A DNA stretch of 64,000 bases from Raphanus sativus (lineage: Eukaryota; Streptophyta; Magnoliopsida; Brassicales; Brassicaceae). Of this stretch, positions 47,991-60,708 are shown piece by piece (position 1 is the first letter of the stretch; every line of letters starts with the position of its first letter). A program made the position numbers and the translations under genes. The notes under the pieces are model-generated. The model searched no databases, was not told where the DNA came from, and saw nothing but the letters and a program-made list of their open reading frames with translations. The stretch spans positions 13,020,001 to 13,084,000 of the forward strand of contig NC_079516.1 in the NCBI RefSeq assembly GCF_000801105.2, in the 5' to 3' direction.

Positions 47991-49345
47991 TTATAGTTTA
48001 GGGATTACAGCAGGATAATATTTGGTTCCAATTATATTTCCCTCCATAATATTTGGCTCCAATAATATTTTGGGTTTTGGCTCTAATTTATTTTGCTCCA
48101 AATTCATCATTAATGTACGAAACATCCCACAAACTCTAAATTCTATCCCTTTAGAAAAAAAATTGAACTCTCTCCCTCTCTCTCTCGGAATATCCGTTCT
48201 CTCTTGACACCAACGAGTCAACTCCGACTCTCCTTCACGTTCTCTCCTCTGACTAGAATCCTCATGGGTTCCACCGGACCACTCTCGAATCGTCGTCGCC
48301 TACGACCACCCGAATTAAATCTCCTCTGCTGGTTCTTCTTCTTCTTTTATGACTTGTTTCAGATTAGGGTTTTGATCTGGGTCAGTATACGATTAGAGTT
48401 TCGATTTGGGGCTTTTTAGCTTACGATTTCAATTTGGTTCAGAGCAGGATTAGGGTTTTGGTTCGGGGACAAATGATTGTACTTTACTGTCCTCGATTAG
48501 GATTGTTTCTTATCACTGGTTTGCTGGTTTGTGTGAAATGGTTTTGGGAAATGTTTCACTGAAGGTTCTTTTGTTGTGATAGATGCTCATTGACAAGTGA
48601 TGGTACGTTTGTGTTTGGACTTGGAACAACGCACATAGAAAATTATGATCCATCAATCCACCAGCCATTATTTTTACTTTTCAGGCTAGTTGGAGTGAGA
48701 TTTGATCAATATGACAGGGGCTGTCAACAAGATGAACAAGCAACTGTCCCTTTCACGTGAAGCTAAAGGTGTCACAGTATCACCTGTATCAGAAGCTGAG
48801 AAACCATATAAAATCAACGCATCCTCAAGCACAAACACAACCAACTGAGGTGGCAGCTAGATCCGACTCTATGAAAACCATCAAACAAACAAACGAGTTT
48901 GATGTCTTCTTGCCACAGCTTCAATTTTTGTTATGTTTTTAGTTTTCACATATTTGTTTAGCTTCTTGTGTGTACTAGATGTTTAAAATCAAAATTTTTG
49001 TTATGTATGATAAGATCAGATTTCTTATAATAAGATAATGTTTCAGGAGCTTTTAGATAGTCATATTTTTGTATGAATAATAAATCTTTGTTCATTAATA
49101 TATTTGAATCAAGCATTTGTAACAAAATCCATAGCTATATTTGCTTCAATTTTACTAAAGATATAATGTAGTTAAATGTTGTAGCTATTTGGACACAATT
49201 ATACAGACTTAAAATCGGACAAACCAAACATAGCGTTTGCACTTTCACAAACGCTATCTAAAAGTAAGAGGTATATCAACCATAGCACAATAACAAAAAA
49301 CGCTATTATATTCTGCTATTGATATTCATATTTCCTGTAGTGAGT

Positions 49346-50203
49346 ATGGCGATCAATATGTGCTATGTGTAGTAAGCTATGTACGAAGTGTTAGTACAGC
49401 CTAATGGTACATTGGCTCGCCTATATGTTCATGATGCAGGGTTCGATCACTGCCTGAAGCAATTTCAACCGTTTTTTTGGTCTGTTGGTTCTAACCATAA
49501 CCCATGCTTTGGTTTTTTGTACAATACATTCAATTATTTTTCCCATTTTTGTGTGTCGTCCTCTGCATCCACAGCTTAAATTGGAGTAATGTCGACGCTC
49601 TGTACTGATTGACGTGTCGCTTAAATTTGGTGGACACATTTTTTATTTTTTTAATATGATGTGTAGAAGACAATTCACTTTGGACAGTTATAAATTGATT
49701 AAAATGGGATTAAGATGATATGTAGTGGTTCAAGTTGGTTAAGGTATGTTAACGTCCTCGGTCTAACCCGGGCCCTTTTGTATGTGCATTATTTTTAATA
49801 AGGAGCCGCAATGATAAAGTGTATTGAGAACTAAATAACAAAACATCGAATAGTGTAGGCAACATAAAAACGGATCGACTAATTGGCGGATATATTAATT
49901 TCATTCGAGTTCCTTGAAACAGATTTGGATTAACTCGGCCTATTTTCCACTTAAGAGCATCATTATCAATAGGACTTGTGAAAGTCCTAAAGTAAATTGT
50001 TTTTTTTTTTTAATTTTCTTTTGTCCGATCACATGGAGAGAAACCAATCAGATGGAGGAAGAAGAGAAAAAGGTTAAGGACAAAGTTTAGGACGTTTCTT
50101 ATATTAGGACATATGGGTTGGGTAATTGAGAAAAAGTGGTGGATCCCACACCAAAACCACTTAGGACTAATCTTAGAACCAACCGATATTTATGCTCTAA
50201 GGT
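49346..50203. other. Right flank of the CACTA element
   Basis: No supported gene. Holds a pol III box-B-like GGGTTCGATCACTGCC near 49440 with no confident SINE boundaries, and a MITE at 49955-50197. Confidence 0.5.
49955..50197. mobile_element. Tourist-like MITE abutting the RPA-like gene
   Basis: Ends GAGCATCATTATC and GATATTTATGCTC (inverted), flanked by TAA (49952-49954 and 50198-50200). Its right edge is six bases from the stop codon of the RPA-like gene at 50204. Confidence 0.72.
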
Positions 50204-52012
50204 TCATACTCGGTCTCGAACTCGTCCTTTGAAATGCTTGATTTGCTTGATTGATTTGTCGAAGTAAAATATCGTTGCTGGTGATGAATTGAGATGTAGT
50301 TTACCTGCAAAATACCGTATATCATTGTTCTTTTGAGCAAAGCATCCGTTAAAATCATTAATCTGTCTCTTATATAACCTACCTTCAAAAAGTTTAGGAA
50401 TAAGGCTAGTAAAAATGACAACTTTAGAATTCCTATTTTTTTTGCTTTGCATTATGGCGAAATCTGTTGCCACCTTGTCCCACAAAATTAGTTTAACCAC
50501 TGTGGTCCTGAAATAGAATTATATGTCTTAATAGAAGCATATTATTTTTTAAATTCTCGTGCGTTAGAATTACCTGTTTAGCAGTAGGCCAATTGTGACA
50601 TCTGTACTTCTCTCTGGGTGATAGGGATTTCTCTTTTGTATCACGCGTATTTGACCGACGACATCTGCTTTTATACATTAGATTAGGAAAGCAGATTATG
50701 CTTATTTTACGGAAATTTTGCCTCATAGATTACCTGGTAAGTAGGTGGGTTTAGTGACCAAACGCAGTAGAGTTTTGTAATTCTGAATAGAGAAACTGTC
50801 ATCTGGGAGCATTGCACTTATATCCGTAACTTTTGAGATTTTTGACGATTGGTTAACACAAATGAAATACGGGAATTTGGTGAGCTTTCGCGGTCGTGGA
50901 TTATGGTAGACAGAATAACATGAGAATTCATACATTTCTCCTTCAGTTAAATACTCTTCGTCATTTGGCGGAGTATCTCGACTGAGCCGACCTTCAAATA
51001 ATTGTCCCTGAGTACATACATTTTATCCCAACAAACAAAAAAGTCAATATAAACTACTTTAATCTGATTAATATTTGGAAATTATCTATATATATATATA
51101 TATATATAAGTTATAATATAAAACTTACGTGTTGGTCGTAGCACATGAACCCAATACAAATGTCCGATTTTTTACTATAATGACTTCGTATGTCCCAAAT
51201 ATTCCTTACACACACCAATATAGGGCGCGTTGTAATCTTTTCACCATGTTCGTAGCTTCCTTGTAAAAACTGTTGTACGCGAGATGTAACTATAAAAAGA
51301 TCCAAAGTATATGTGTGAGATATGTACGAAATTAATTTTTGAACTTGTGTAGAATTGAAACACATCCGTATTCAGTTAAAACGTAAACCCTAATGTGGAC
51401 TTAATTTTATTTTTACACATTTATGCATTTACCATTTTGAACTCTCCCTACAAATATTGTTTACGTTTAGCTTATGTTTGAATAAGTAAAGGTAAACCAT
51501 GTAAACCACCGCCACATATGCTACTTTTAAGAAATTTTCAATGTGAACTATATATATCATTAATATCTGTAGCAGATCATATATTTTAATATATAATTAA
51601 ATAAATCTTTCTGAGCATCACATATATTACTATTTTTAAGGTTATTCTCAAACATAATAATGAAGGCAGTCTGAATTTGACGTCCATATACTATAGAATC
51701 CTCAGCGGTTACGAATCCACTTAATAGATATTAATAAATTGTATCATAGTAAAACAGTATGAGAGTTAACTGGTGGAATTCTTTTACGTTCAATAAGGAT
51801 TATCATTACATAAGCCGCAAATGAATAAGAACATCAGGTGTTTGTTTATATGTTTATAGTTAAAAAAATGTAAGGATTTGTCACTAATAAAAGGGAGAGA
51901 TGCAGGATATTAAGGTTTACATTGGGCACATCTAAATGCACATTTTTGTAGTAAGAGATGAAGGATATTTACCAGCACTTTCAATGGATTTGTTGGTGAG
52001 CTGAGAGCCCAT
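50204..52012 (-). CDS. Short replication protein A1-like (DUF223) protein
   Basis: Six exons: 51973-52012, 51129-51289, 50734-51007, 50574-50667, 50383-50507, 50204-50304, joining in frame to 264 residues. Two tandem OB-fold-like segments are visible: GQLFEGRLSRD to FPYFICVNQSS (DUF223), then DVVGQIRVIQ to VVKLILWDKVATDF. These match the DNA-binding domains of RPA70-like proteins. The C-terminal zinc-finger OB domain is missing and the last exon ends early in basic sequence. Exon lengths of 274 and 125 bp are the same as in the longer paralogue at 54899-57704, showing common descent. Such proteins bind single-stranded DNA; related genes occur as Helitron cargo. No lesion was seen, but expression is unknown. 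Confidence 0.78.
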
Positions 52013-52715
52013 TCTGGGTATAAACTGATTCTGGCCAATCCCCTTATGCAAAGAACAACGATACTACGTATACTGAAGATTATGCAAGAAACATATGAGG
52101 GTTGAGAGTTTTGGTTTTTGTGTTTTTTTTTTTTGGTTGAATGAGAGTGTTGTTTTTAATACAGGATTTAAAGAGATATTCTAAGATTGGAAAGGATGAT
52201 TTCGTGGTTGGCTAAATCTCCTATATAAGGCAACTCATAATAAAATCATATTAAGTGGAATAATTGACGCAGGCAGAGCTAATGCACAGCAGGGGTTTCT
52301 AAACTCGTTTATTAAAAAAATGGGCTAGCATCTCACGATTAGATTTTGATTCTCTCGGCGAGTCACAAAGTATGTCTTCGCCCTGTCGGTGAAGTATTCA
52401 TTGTATATGGTAATGGTCCAGGGTTCGATCCCTCCTAACAACAGATTTCCTGCTTTTTTGCTTTATTTTGGATTCATTAGAAAATTATATGAAGTTCGGG
52501 GTTTAGAAACTTATGATAGTCATCCCCACCGCTAAAATTAGCTTCCATATATTGCTTCCATATGAGGAATAATGTACGATGAACACATAATGTAACTAAT
52601 AATAGAACACCAAATTTGTAATATTTTTTTTTGGATTATCAAAGAAAAGATTCGAGAGGATAACATGAAACAAATTATTAAAAAAAGTAATTAAACACAT
52701 CGGATATCATGTAGA
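52013..52715. other. Intergenic region between the RPA-like and RING genes
   Basis: Probable promoter of the RPA-like gene (a TATATAG on the minus strand near 52222). A box-B-like GGGTTCGATCCC lies at about 52421. AT-rich elsewhere; no gene seen. Confidence 0.5.
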
Positions 52716-53276
52716 CTAAGCAAGTCCTACCCTACAACATGGACATGTCAAGTTGTTTTGAACCCATTCCAAAACGCAGTGATGATGGAAAGAATGTCCA
52801 CAAACTAAAGTGTTAAGCTCTCCACCAGTCCCGAACTCTTCAAAGCAAACCGAGCATTCATCATACTCTTCACTGGGGATGGGTCCTCTTCGGTTTTCGC
52901 CGAGCTCGATCATGTAGACGTCGAGATCGATTCTGCGGAAAGCGTCTTCATTAAAATCAGTTATCTTAACAATTATAGTAAGATCCGTTCCCGCGGGATT
53001 AGGCACTGCCGGAAAATTGTCCGCGACATATTTGGAAGTGGCCTCGATAATCTCTATCGCTGAATCATAATCAATCTCGTGGTACAAAAGAAAGTATTCC
53101 ATATTTTTATTTGTTGCATAGTCCAAGTGGCCATTACCTGCCCTATTCATATCAACGGATATCACAATTTCCGTCTGACATGTATTCCGTCTCTCTATCT
53201 TCATGGTGATCATCCTCTTTGGAGATGATATGGCTGGAACGATCACGTGATCGACTTCCCAAGATGGCTTGGTCAT
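52716..53276 (-). CDS. RING-H2 finger protein, probable E3 ubiquitin ligase
   Basis: A single uninterrupted exon of 186 residues. The C-terminus is a complete RING-H2 domain. C-x2-C is CSVC, then CGHSFHHHC supplies the third Cys, the two His and the fourth Cys, and CPCC ends it; the conserved Trp is in VLEWVQNN. The N-terminal 135 residues are not recognised and have no membrane segment, so the protein is likely cytosolic or nuclear. A TATATAAA box lies on the minus strand about 70 bp upstream (near 53347). RING-H2 proteins pass ubiquitin from E2 enzymes to substrates; the substrate is unknown. Single-exon RING genes of this type form large, fast-changing families in Brassicaceae, which fits its place in an insertion-rich block. 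Confidence 0.85.
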   Translation of the reverse strand: MTKPSWEVDHVIVPAISSPKRMITMKIERRNTCQTEIVISVDMNRAGNGHLDYATNKNMEYFLLYHEIDYDSAIEIIEATSKYVADNFPAVPNPAGTDLTIIVKITDFNEDAFRRIDLDVYMIELGENRRGPIPSEEYDECSVCFEEFGTGGELNTLVCGHSFHHHCVLEWVQNNLTCPCCRVGLA

Positions 53277-54898
53277 ATTTTGATTTTGGGTGAGATGGTT
53301 TTAGATATGGCTGAATGCTCTAATGGTATCAGGATGATGGGTTTATATAGGTTTGAAATTATAAATCTTTTTTCCAAAATATCTGAAGGTAGACACTATC
53401 TAGTATATTAAATAGTTATAAGTTACGGAATCCACAACGAAAACTGATATTGACCATACTAAGTTCATCATAAGTGCGAAAGATACCCTGATATGAATAC
53501 TTATATAACTATAGTGATCACAATTGGTAACCGAATGTTAAACTATATAATACTGTTTTTATAAGCTTTAGCTAGATCATTTAGTTATTTATATTCATTT
53601 GAACGGGCTCAAATCAAACCGCATCAATACTATGTTGTTTGTATTAAATGCTATCACTAATTTTATATGATATATACCAAAACACTATTAAATATATATT
53701 GAATACTAATAAGGTATGAATCTGTCTATAAAAACAGATATTGACCGTACTAAATGGATCATAAATGTAAAAGATTGATAAGTTTCTTTAGGTGTTGGGG
53801 TTCGGTCGGGTTACTAATAGATATGAGTTTTTTTCATACATATTTCGATTTGAGAGTACGGTCCAGTGGTAAAGAACACTCCGTATATCCTCTGGAAGAA
53901 GGGTTCGAACCACGATGACAACATATTTTTTCCCCAAGAATGGGATTTGTATAGTTTTTAGTTTAGTTAAAATTATTCACTTATATATAAATTTTAATTT
54001 TCTATATTTGTTACAATTGAACTATTAAATTAGGATTAATTTAGATTAGTCTGTATTTGCTCATTTAGTAAGAGATTTTATTTGATTTTACTTACAAAAT
54101 ATTGTTGTTTGTACATATCTTTTAGCTGAACTATTAAATTGTGATAAATTTAAATTAGTGTGTATTTACTCATTTTCTAAGAAATTTAAAATGAGTTAAC
54201 TCACAAACTATTGTTGTTATAACTGAAATTATATATAGAATGATAAGTAAAGTGAGTAAAAGTTGACTAAATATAGTTATGATTTCACATAACATGTGGG
54301 CCTGCGTTTGTTAATTACATAGTCACTATGATTCTAAAGGAATATGAAATTCCATCTAAGGAAACATGTATCGAAAATGATGTTTTATCAGTAATGTTAA
54401 TCATAATACTCAGCAGGTGTCCGAAGGAAGTATATCTGAGTATATTCACCTTTCCAAAGTGTGCCTAATAAAACACGAACACTATACTTAGACAATCCTA
54501 AGGCAAAATAAAGTATATGTAAAACAGACATAGGACTTTCTCCACACCCGTTAACTATCTCTTAGTAATTGACGCCAACCCAATTTTAAGTACATCCTCA
54601 TGGCCATAACCAACTGACCTATGTTGCCCAGCATATCACACACAGAGTTATAGCGTAGAACTAACACTATTACACAGAATTTAAAACATAGAAAGCCAAG
54701 TTTTTATAGATAATCCTACCAAAAGAGATTATAACAAAGCTTGTTATAAAACTCCAAAGGACATTCCAAACGATATTGAAAAAGAAAAGGTAGTCTTAAG
54801 CAACAATGAGGTTGCAAACACCAAAATCCAACAAAACAGAAATAAAGCATAGTACTAAGTATAGCACTAAGCCAAAATGAAACCACAATGGGACTTCC
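53277..54898. other. Intergenic region with a tRNA/SINE-like fragment
   Basis: AT-rich. At about 53858-53920 a tRNA-like head is visible, with box A GTCCAGTGGTAAAG and box B GGGTTCGAACC. No functional tRNA fold or clear SINE tail could be established. No gene seen. Confidence 0.45.
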
Positions 54899-57704
54899 TT
54901 AGCCACTCTTGGAGCGTTTGGCACCGCTAGACTCAATCACCTCAGCATCCCTTTTGCCCAACTCGCCTGCATTCTCTTCCTCCTCACCACCACGGTCATC
55001 CACATTGCCGACTCCTAGGGGGAGCACCTTCGTCACGGTCAGAGTTCTCGTCTTACCCGCCAAGTTGTGACTTGAAACCTTCACAATAAACTTCCGTGTC
55101 TGACCAATGGTGTCAAGCATTGCTTGAGGCACCGGGACCATGGCATCCACCCCAACACTTTCATTCTCCTACAACACATATGCATATCATCAGCCCTCGT
55201 ATTCTAGATAAGCTGTCTTTAAATGTAGTAATCAGACAGGTCTAACTACCTGGTAGTAGCTCTCAACCAGCTCTGAAGCTTTCCTTCCAGTCAACTCCTC
55301 ACCGGCAGCACCAAGGATTACAAACACTGCTTGCTCGCTCCTATCATAGACAGATAACTTGGACAGGTACCTGTGACAATTAGAGATGAATAACCATAGG
55401 AGCATAACAATATGTAAGGGGAAAAAGGACCACTCACTTTGCCACACCATCGATCTCACTCTTACCACACTTCTTACACATAAGAGTGGTTGGTCCTTTA
55501 ATGGCCTTTGTGTGGCAAACACCACATCCTATGTAATACCATGCAGATCCATGCACAACATCATCAATGGTTGCTGTGCACTCAAACCAAGCAACCTGGA
55601 GATTCTTGAAGAATTCAGCAACAACACAATATCGATTCATCCTCTGCATACTAATATTGAGCTTATATTACCTTAGCAGATGCCTCCCTCATGTAAGAGA
55701 AGAGTTCCTCCAAGGTTGCTGGCTCAGGCTTTATCACAGCCTCCGCATTAACTCGATTCGCAACATCCAAGTTGGACTCCAACCTGAAATATATCTCAAG
55801 TCAGAAACGACAACAGTAGAAGCATGCAAACCATATTATTACACACTTAATAATCTGACCCATACCAAGTGAGATAGTCTTCGGTTTCTTTGACGTCACT
55901 GTCAAGGAAAACACGCGAGGAGGCCATAGTCGATAGAGAGACAACTAAACAAAACAGTGGACAGGTTTAGGATACATAAAAATACAGCTGAGACCTAATA
56001 AACTCTGTATAATTATAAAACCATACTCGGATGCTAATAAATAAATGCTTAACTACTGTTGAACTCTAACATCATTGCGAACACCACTTATAACTATATA
56101 GTTTTATACAACCCGTATAACTCAGTATCTAACTCCTGTAACACACAAATATGTTCACAGACTAATACAACATCTTAGCGAGCTAGGGAGGGGGGGGGGA
56201 GAGGAAATACAAACCTCCATAACGTCTGGGGTTCAAAGTGGTGGCTAAGATGACACGGGCTTTGCCTCCAGACGCCTTAAACTTGGCACAAAAATCAAAG
56301 GCTGCCTTGTCCCAGAGGCATAGCTTCAGCACGGGTTCACTGCGACATGAATCACACTCATGGTTAGATAAACATATGATGATGTGGTAGAAGTAAGAGA
56401 GTAACTCACTCATGTTTCTGAACATGGAGATCAACTCGGCGAGATGCAGCTAACTCTGCCTCATCAATCTGGAAACTGTCAGTAGGAACCATCCCATTCA
56501 CAAGCTTGATGTGCCCAAGATAATCTGCAATTCAATTCATTGAAATACAAAGTTATATGCCATGAGTATCCATATTTTTAAAACCAAAGGCTGATAGAGT
56601 TTAGCAAAGTCGAAACTTACCATAGAGACCACCTCTCATGTCACATGCTGCATCAAACTCTTCGTACCCATGAATCCGGAACCGGTCCGTAGGGAAACAG
56701 ATGGAGCTATCCTCGAGAACAGAGAGGACAGAGTTCCATGACAGACTTATAGTCACTTCAGAAGAAGCAACCCGGAATCCAGGCTTGCTCCTTGACCCGA
56801 AGAACTTATGGAGCCGATAGGTTGCTCCTGCTCGTATGTGACGCATAAAGATCTCCATCCTCGAGTGGGGGATGAATCCTTGAAGCACATTTGCCTGTTG
56901 CCAAAGGAGAGACTTTTAACATTAACAAAGTAAATAACTCAAGAATTAGATAGATTGAAAGATAAAACCGATACGAACGACATGATTAATTTCAATCACC
57001 GTTTCTTAATTTATTTTTTGGTTTTAAAACCCCTAGAAATAACCGAACTACTAATCCCGTTTTGAACAACATCAAATGGTATAACGGTACAGCTAAGTGA
57101 AAAAACTCATCTACTATATATATTTTATCAACCGATGCTCTTTATATGATTTTAAAACATCGAAGACGAACAAATAAATAACTTTTCATATGCTAGAGTT
57201 ATCGGCTTATACCTCTTCGTCAATGAGAAGCATCTCGACACCGATCAGGACCTTCGTCTGAATATTCCAAGCCTCCCAGAAGTGGATCAGCCGGAACCGG
57301 ACTTCGCCTTCGTGGGGTCCGAAGGTAACATCTCTGAAGGAGATCACCTCGCCCACCTCGCCGGAGACAATGGATTTGCCCTTATCACCGACGGAGAGAG
57401 CTGTTTTGTTCCTGACGCCGATTCTTACACCCGAAGAAGCACCGGTCTTGACGACCTGTTTGCCTGGACTGGAAGAGACCGGCGCACCTTTGGTTGGCTT
57501 CACCGAATTCACATCGCCGGAAACGCCATCGGAGTTGACGACTGGGTTCACCGAACCGGCGGAGACAACCGTCGAGACCGCTGGATTCACCGAAGGGACA
57601 ACGCCGGAATGAACACCGGATTGGTCACCGGTTTTGACCGGAGCAGAGAGGGCCGCCGCATCGCATTTCGAGGTCACAGAGTCGCTTGAACCAGTATTCT
57701 TCAT
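54899..57704 (-). CDS. Replication protein A 70-kDa subunit-like protein (RPA1 family)
   Basis: Nine exons: 57213-57704, 56621-56894, 56410-56524, 56215-56339, 55866-55944, 55672-55783, 55438-55595, 55250-55370, 54899-55168, joining in frame to 581 residues. The N-terminal 120 residues are low-complexity (Ser, Val, Gly, Lys). An OB fold starts near 125 (EVISFRDVTF) and includes DUF223 (GFIPHSRMEIFMRHI, FRVASSEVTISLSWN). A second OB fold is DYLGHIKLVNGM to VLKLCLWDKAAFDF. The C-terminal Rep_fac-A_C domain has a zinc ribbon (CGVCHTK, CKKCGKSE) and FVILGAAGEELTG. The end is acidic then basic (RSKSG). RPA70 binds single-stranded DNA in replication and repair. It lacks the canonical N-terminal protein-interaction domain, so it is a plant-specific RPA-like variant rather than a core RPA1. 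The whole frame is intact. Confidence 0.85.
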
Positions 57705-58937
57705 CGCGATTTAGATTGGAGAGAGGAAAAGGAAGTTTGCATGTAAATCCAATGTCGTGAAGTGGAGGTTTTATAGAGATCCGAAGGAGGAAGCCAACGG
57801 ACTCCATTAATGGGGTTAATGGAGGATTGAAGAGTGCGAAGGCGTTGAGGGAAATTGATTAACGGAAGGACGAGGAAGATGAACAGGACCGCAGTCGAGA
57901 ATCCCACACGGCGCTGAGGGTTTTCCCAAGAGAATTGATGCGACCATTACGTTGGGCTTACGGGCTGTCACAAACTCCGCGAATCCAAAGCCCATAGATA
58001 GAGTTTGGTTCAAGCCCATCGCCGGCAAAGAAGTTTTCACGTGGACGAAGGATGAGCTCTTATTGGTTGTAATTAAAGTGGTGACGTGGACAGCTTCTCT
58101 ATGAAGCTTATTAGGCTTTTAGTATAGTATTGATTGTTTTGTGGGGAAAAAATATTATGTAACATAAAGCATATTTTATTGGTTGACTGGGCAACCAAGA
58201 AAAAGTACAGTGTGGTGTTTTATTGGTAACCTGTGTTTCAAGCATAGTGTGATGTTTTTATAAACTTTTTTGTTTCTTGTAAATCAGGAAGTGGTCCGAA
58301 CCTTACGGCCGACTAATTGCTTTAGGGCCGGGGACAAAAACAGGTTGCTTAATCTCTTTCTTAAGTTATCAAACATATTCAAACTGGAGACCTGTGGCAC
58401 AGATGCTTTGTGTCTTTTCAGTTGAGTTACTTGGGTATGTTTTGTAAACTTTATTTCATACTTGTATACTTTTTTTATACTTGTATACTTTATTTCGTGC
58501 TTGTATATTTACCGCACGCTTTAGATATAGAAATATGCGATTCAACCCATAATATAATAATTATGATGAAGAAAAGAAATTTCTGTATAAAGACAAACAA
58601 ACCCCATTAATACAGACACACAACGATAGCCGCCCATGTACGTCAATTTGACTTAATAATTATTATGGAAATGGGATCAACTAAAACATTATCTTAAAAT
58701 TATTAAATTAATCAAAAGGCTCCATCATAGATGTAGCTTCACCTAACAAGTCAATCAGAGATAAGTAGATAACATATTTGATCGTCTATAAGTATAACCA
58801 ATCGACATTTTTATAAAGTATATCAAAGCATATGCCAAGTGTCGAGACAGCATTAAAACCTTTGCGCTGAACTTCTGGATCGTGGTGCCTCCAATGCATA
58901 ATATACATTTTTCAACGACTAGTTAATTTTATTAATA

Positions 58938-59178
58938 CTCATTCTTTTCGAAATAGATGATATTTTAAAAAGTTTTCAATATTTCAAAATATATGATGTT
59001 TAAATAATTTTATATTAGTTTTAGTTTTATTGAACATAATGTGACTAGTGATATTTTCATAGTTTTTTGATGATAGGTTGAATTATATCTAATGATACTT
59101 TTTAGGAAAAATCGTAAAAATATATATCTTAATTTTTTACATTAAACTAAAACATTAACTATTCTGAAACAGAAAGAG
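58938..59178. mobile_element. Diverged Stowaway-like MITE
   Basis: Ends CTCATTCTTTTCGAAATAG and CTGAAACAGAAAGAG (roughly inverted), flanked by TA (58936-58937 and 59179-59180). Older than the ARF2 intron copy. Confidence 0.55.
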
Positions 59179-60708
59179 TATTTTTCACAGTGATAAAAAA
59201 TAATAAAAGTAAATTTTATTATTTTCAAAATATGTCTGCTTTCCAAATAAATTAGCAGTTTGATGTTATATTAAATGTTTCTTTTAGCTGTAAGTCAAAC
59301 TTTCATTTAACCAAACTTTATCGATGCGACTCATAATCATGAAGAAAATACCACAGATTCTTTCTTAATGTTGTCGGCTTATGCTATAAAAATAGTTGCT
59401 AGAAACGTGAGTTCAGTTTCTTAAGAAAATTATGTAAATTTTGTTAGGTGTTTTCTTATAAGTATAAAACTCCTGCTTACAAATGTAATTGTTTCATGAT
59501 ATAATTAGTGGAATGAAAAAATTCCTGTAATTATAAAAGTTTATTAGTATTTCTGTCTCGTTGAAATATTATTAAAAATCTCGATGAAGATATACTATTT
59601 CTGTATAAACATTACTTTAGAAGATAATTACTTTAATCGTTTTTTTGACCTCAAAAGAACATTAATTATTAATATTTCTTTTGGTTAGAGAAGGTAAATA
59701 ATATTTTGCATAATCAAACTGTTTGCTAATTAATTTTGGAAAATTTCTCTTTCTCGATGAAGATATACTATTTCTGTCTAAACATCACTTTAGAACAATA
59801 ATTACTTTAATTGTTTTCTTTGACCGCAAAAGAACACTAATTATTGTATTTTAAATTATCAACCGACTATTAAAATGGAATGCACTACTTTATCAATCTT
59901 ACTCTGGTAGATGGGTCACTAACAATAAATTAGTTGTATCTAATGACGTTGACTTCTTCTAAAATGATTTTAGTGGTGCTTGATTAAGCTGTTTTCTTTA
60001 GTCAGTGCTTCCTTGCTTCCAACACAATCATTCAATTTATTTTCTTGCAAGTATAATCAACTTTGAGAAATGTGACAATAGCAAAAAGCAACGTTTAATT
60101 CATCTTTTTTGTCGAAATATAATAATAATAATTTATCTTATACTATGAATTTCCCACTCTGTTATTTGGATTTTTTCTTTTGTCAACAAGCTGGTATTTA
60201 GTTACTTGAATTCGCATCCAAACTAGACCATACAACGACTATGATTACTTGTCGACGTTATTAATACTTAAAAGATTTAGAACGCAAGATTCATCGAGAG
60301 CGTATAGCTTTATCTACGGTTAATAAACACTAGTTTTACCCAATCAACACTAAGTTTACCCAATCATAGTTAGTGTTTGAATGATTAGAGAGGTTTTTAA
60401 ACGTGTTATTTGATCCAAGTTTGCCTGAGTGAAATAATGCATTCATGATCACAAATGAATTTGAAAACATTCGAAATCATGAAACACAAACATCTAAACT
60501 GTTAACCATAGTTTTTCTTTGCTAACTTACTGTTAACAATAGTTCAACAAACTTAAAAGTTTTTTTCTGAATTTTTACATTTTTTCTATATGTTATTCAT
60601 GAATTTTAAATTTATAAAGGTTAAACCCCCACGTTACGCCAATTAAAGTATTCACCCACATGTTGTGTAATTAACTAGAACTCGTTCTATAACTATAAGG
60701 CAATTTAA

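Larger units (their letters stand above)
45413..49342. mobile_element. Non-autonomous CACTA (En/Spm-like) element
   Basis: Starts CACTACAGGAAATATG and ends with the inverse (CATATTTCCTGTAGTG). The 3-bp target duplication AGT is perfect (45410-45412 and 49343-49345). Subterminal regions at both ends contain many copies of AGCG-type motifs (TAATAGCG, AAAGCGCTA, AACGCTATC). No transposase reading frame is present in the 3.9 kb. The interior has C/T-rich and GC-richer patches that look like host gene pieces (45850-46510, 48160-48420) and an AT-rich middle with GGGTTTAG-type repeats. Confidence 0.92.

Noticed and set aside
52385..52450. tRNA or SINE around the GGGTTCGATCCC motif
   Set aside because: Only a box-B-like string; no box A at proper spacing and no tail or target duplication found.
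53858..53920. tRNA gene
   Set aside because: Box A and box B are recognisable, but acceptor and anticodon stems could not be paired; more likely a SINE head fragment.
57282..57689. 135-residue plus-strand frame at the start of the RPA-like gene
   Set aside because: Antisense of the low-complexity N-terminal exon of the RPA-like gene, which splices in frame with eight further exons.
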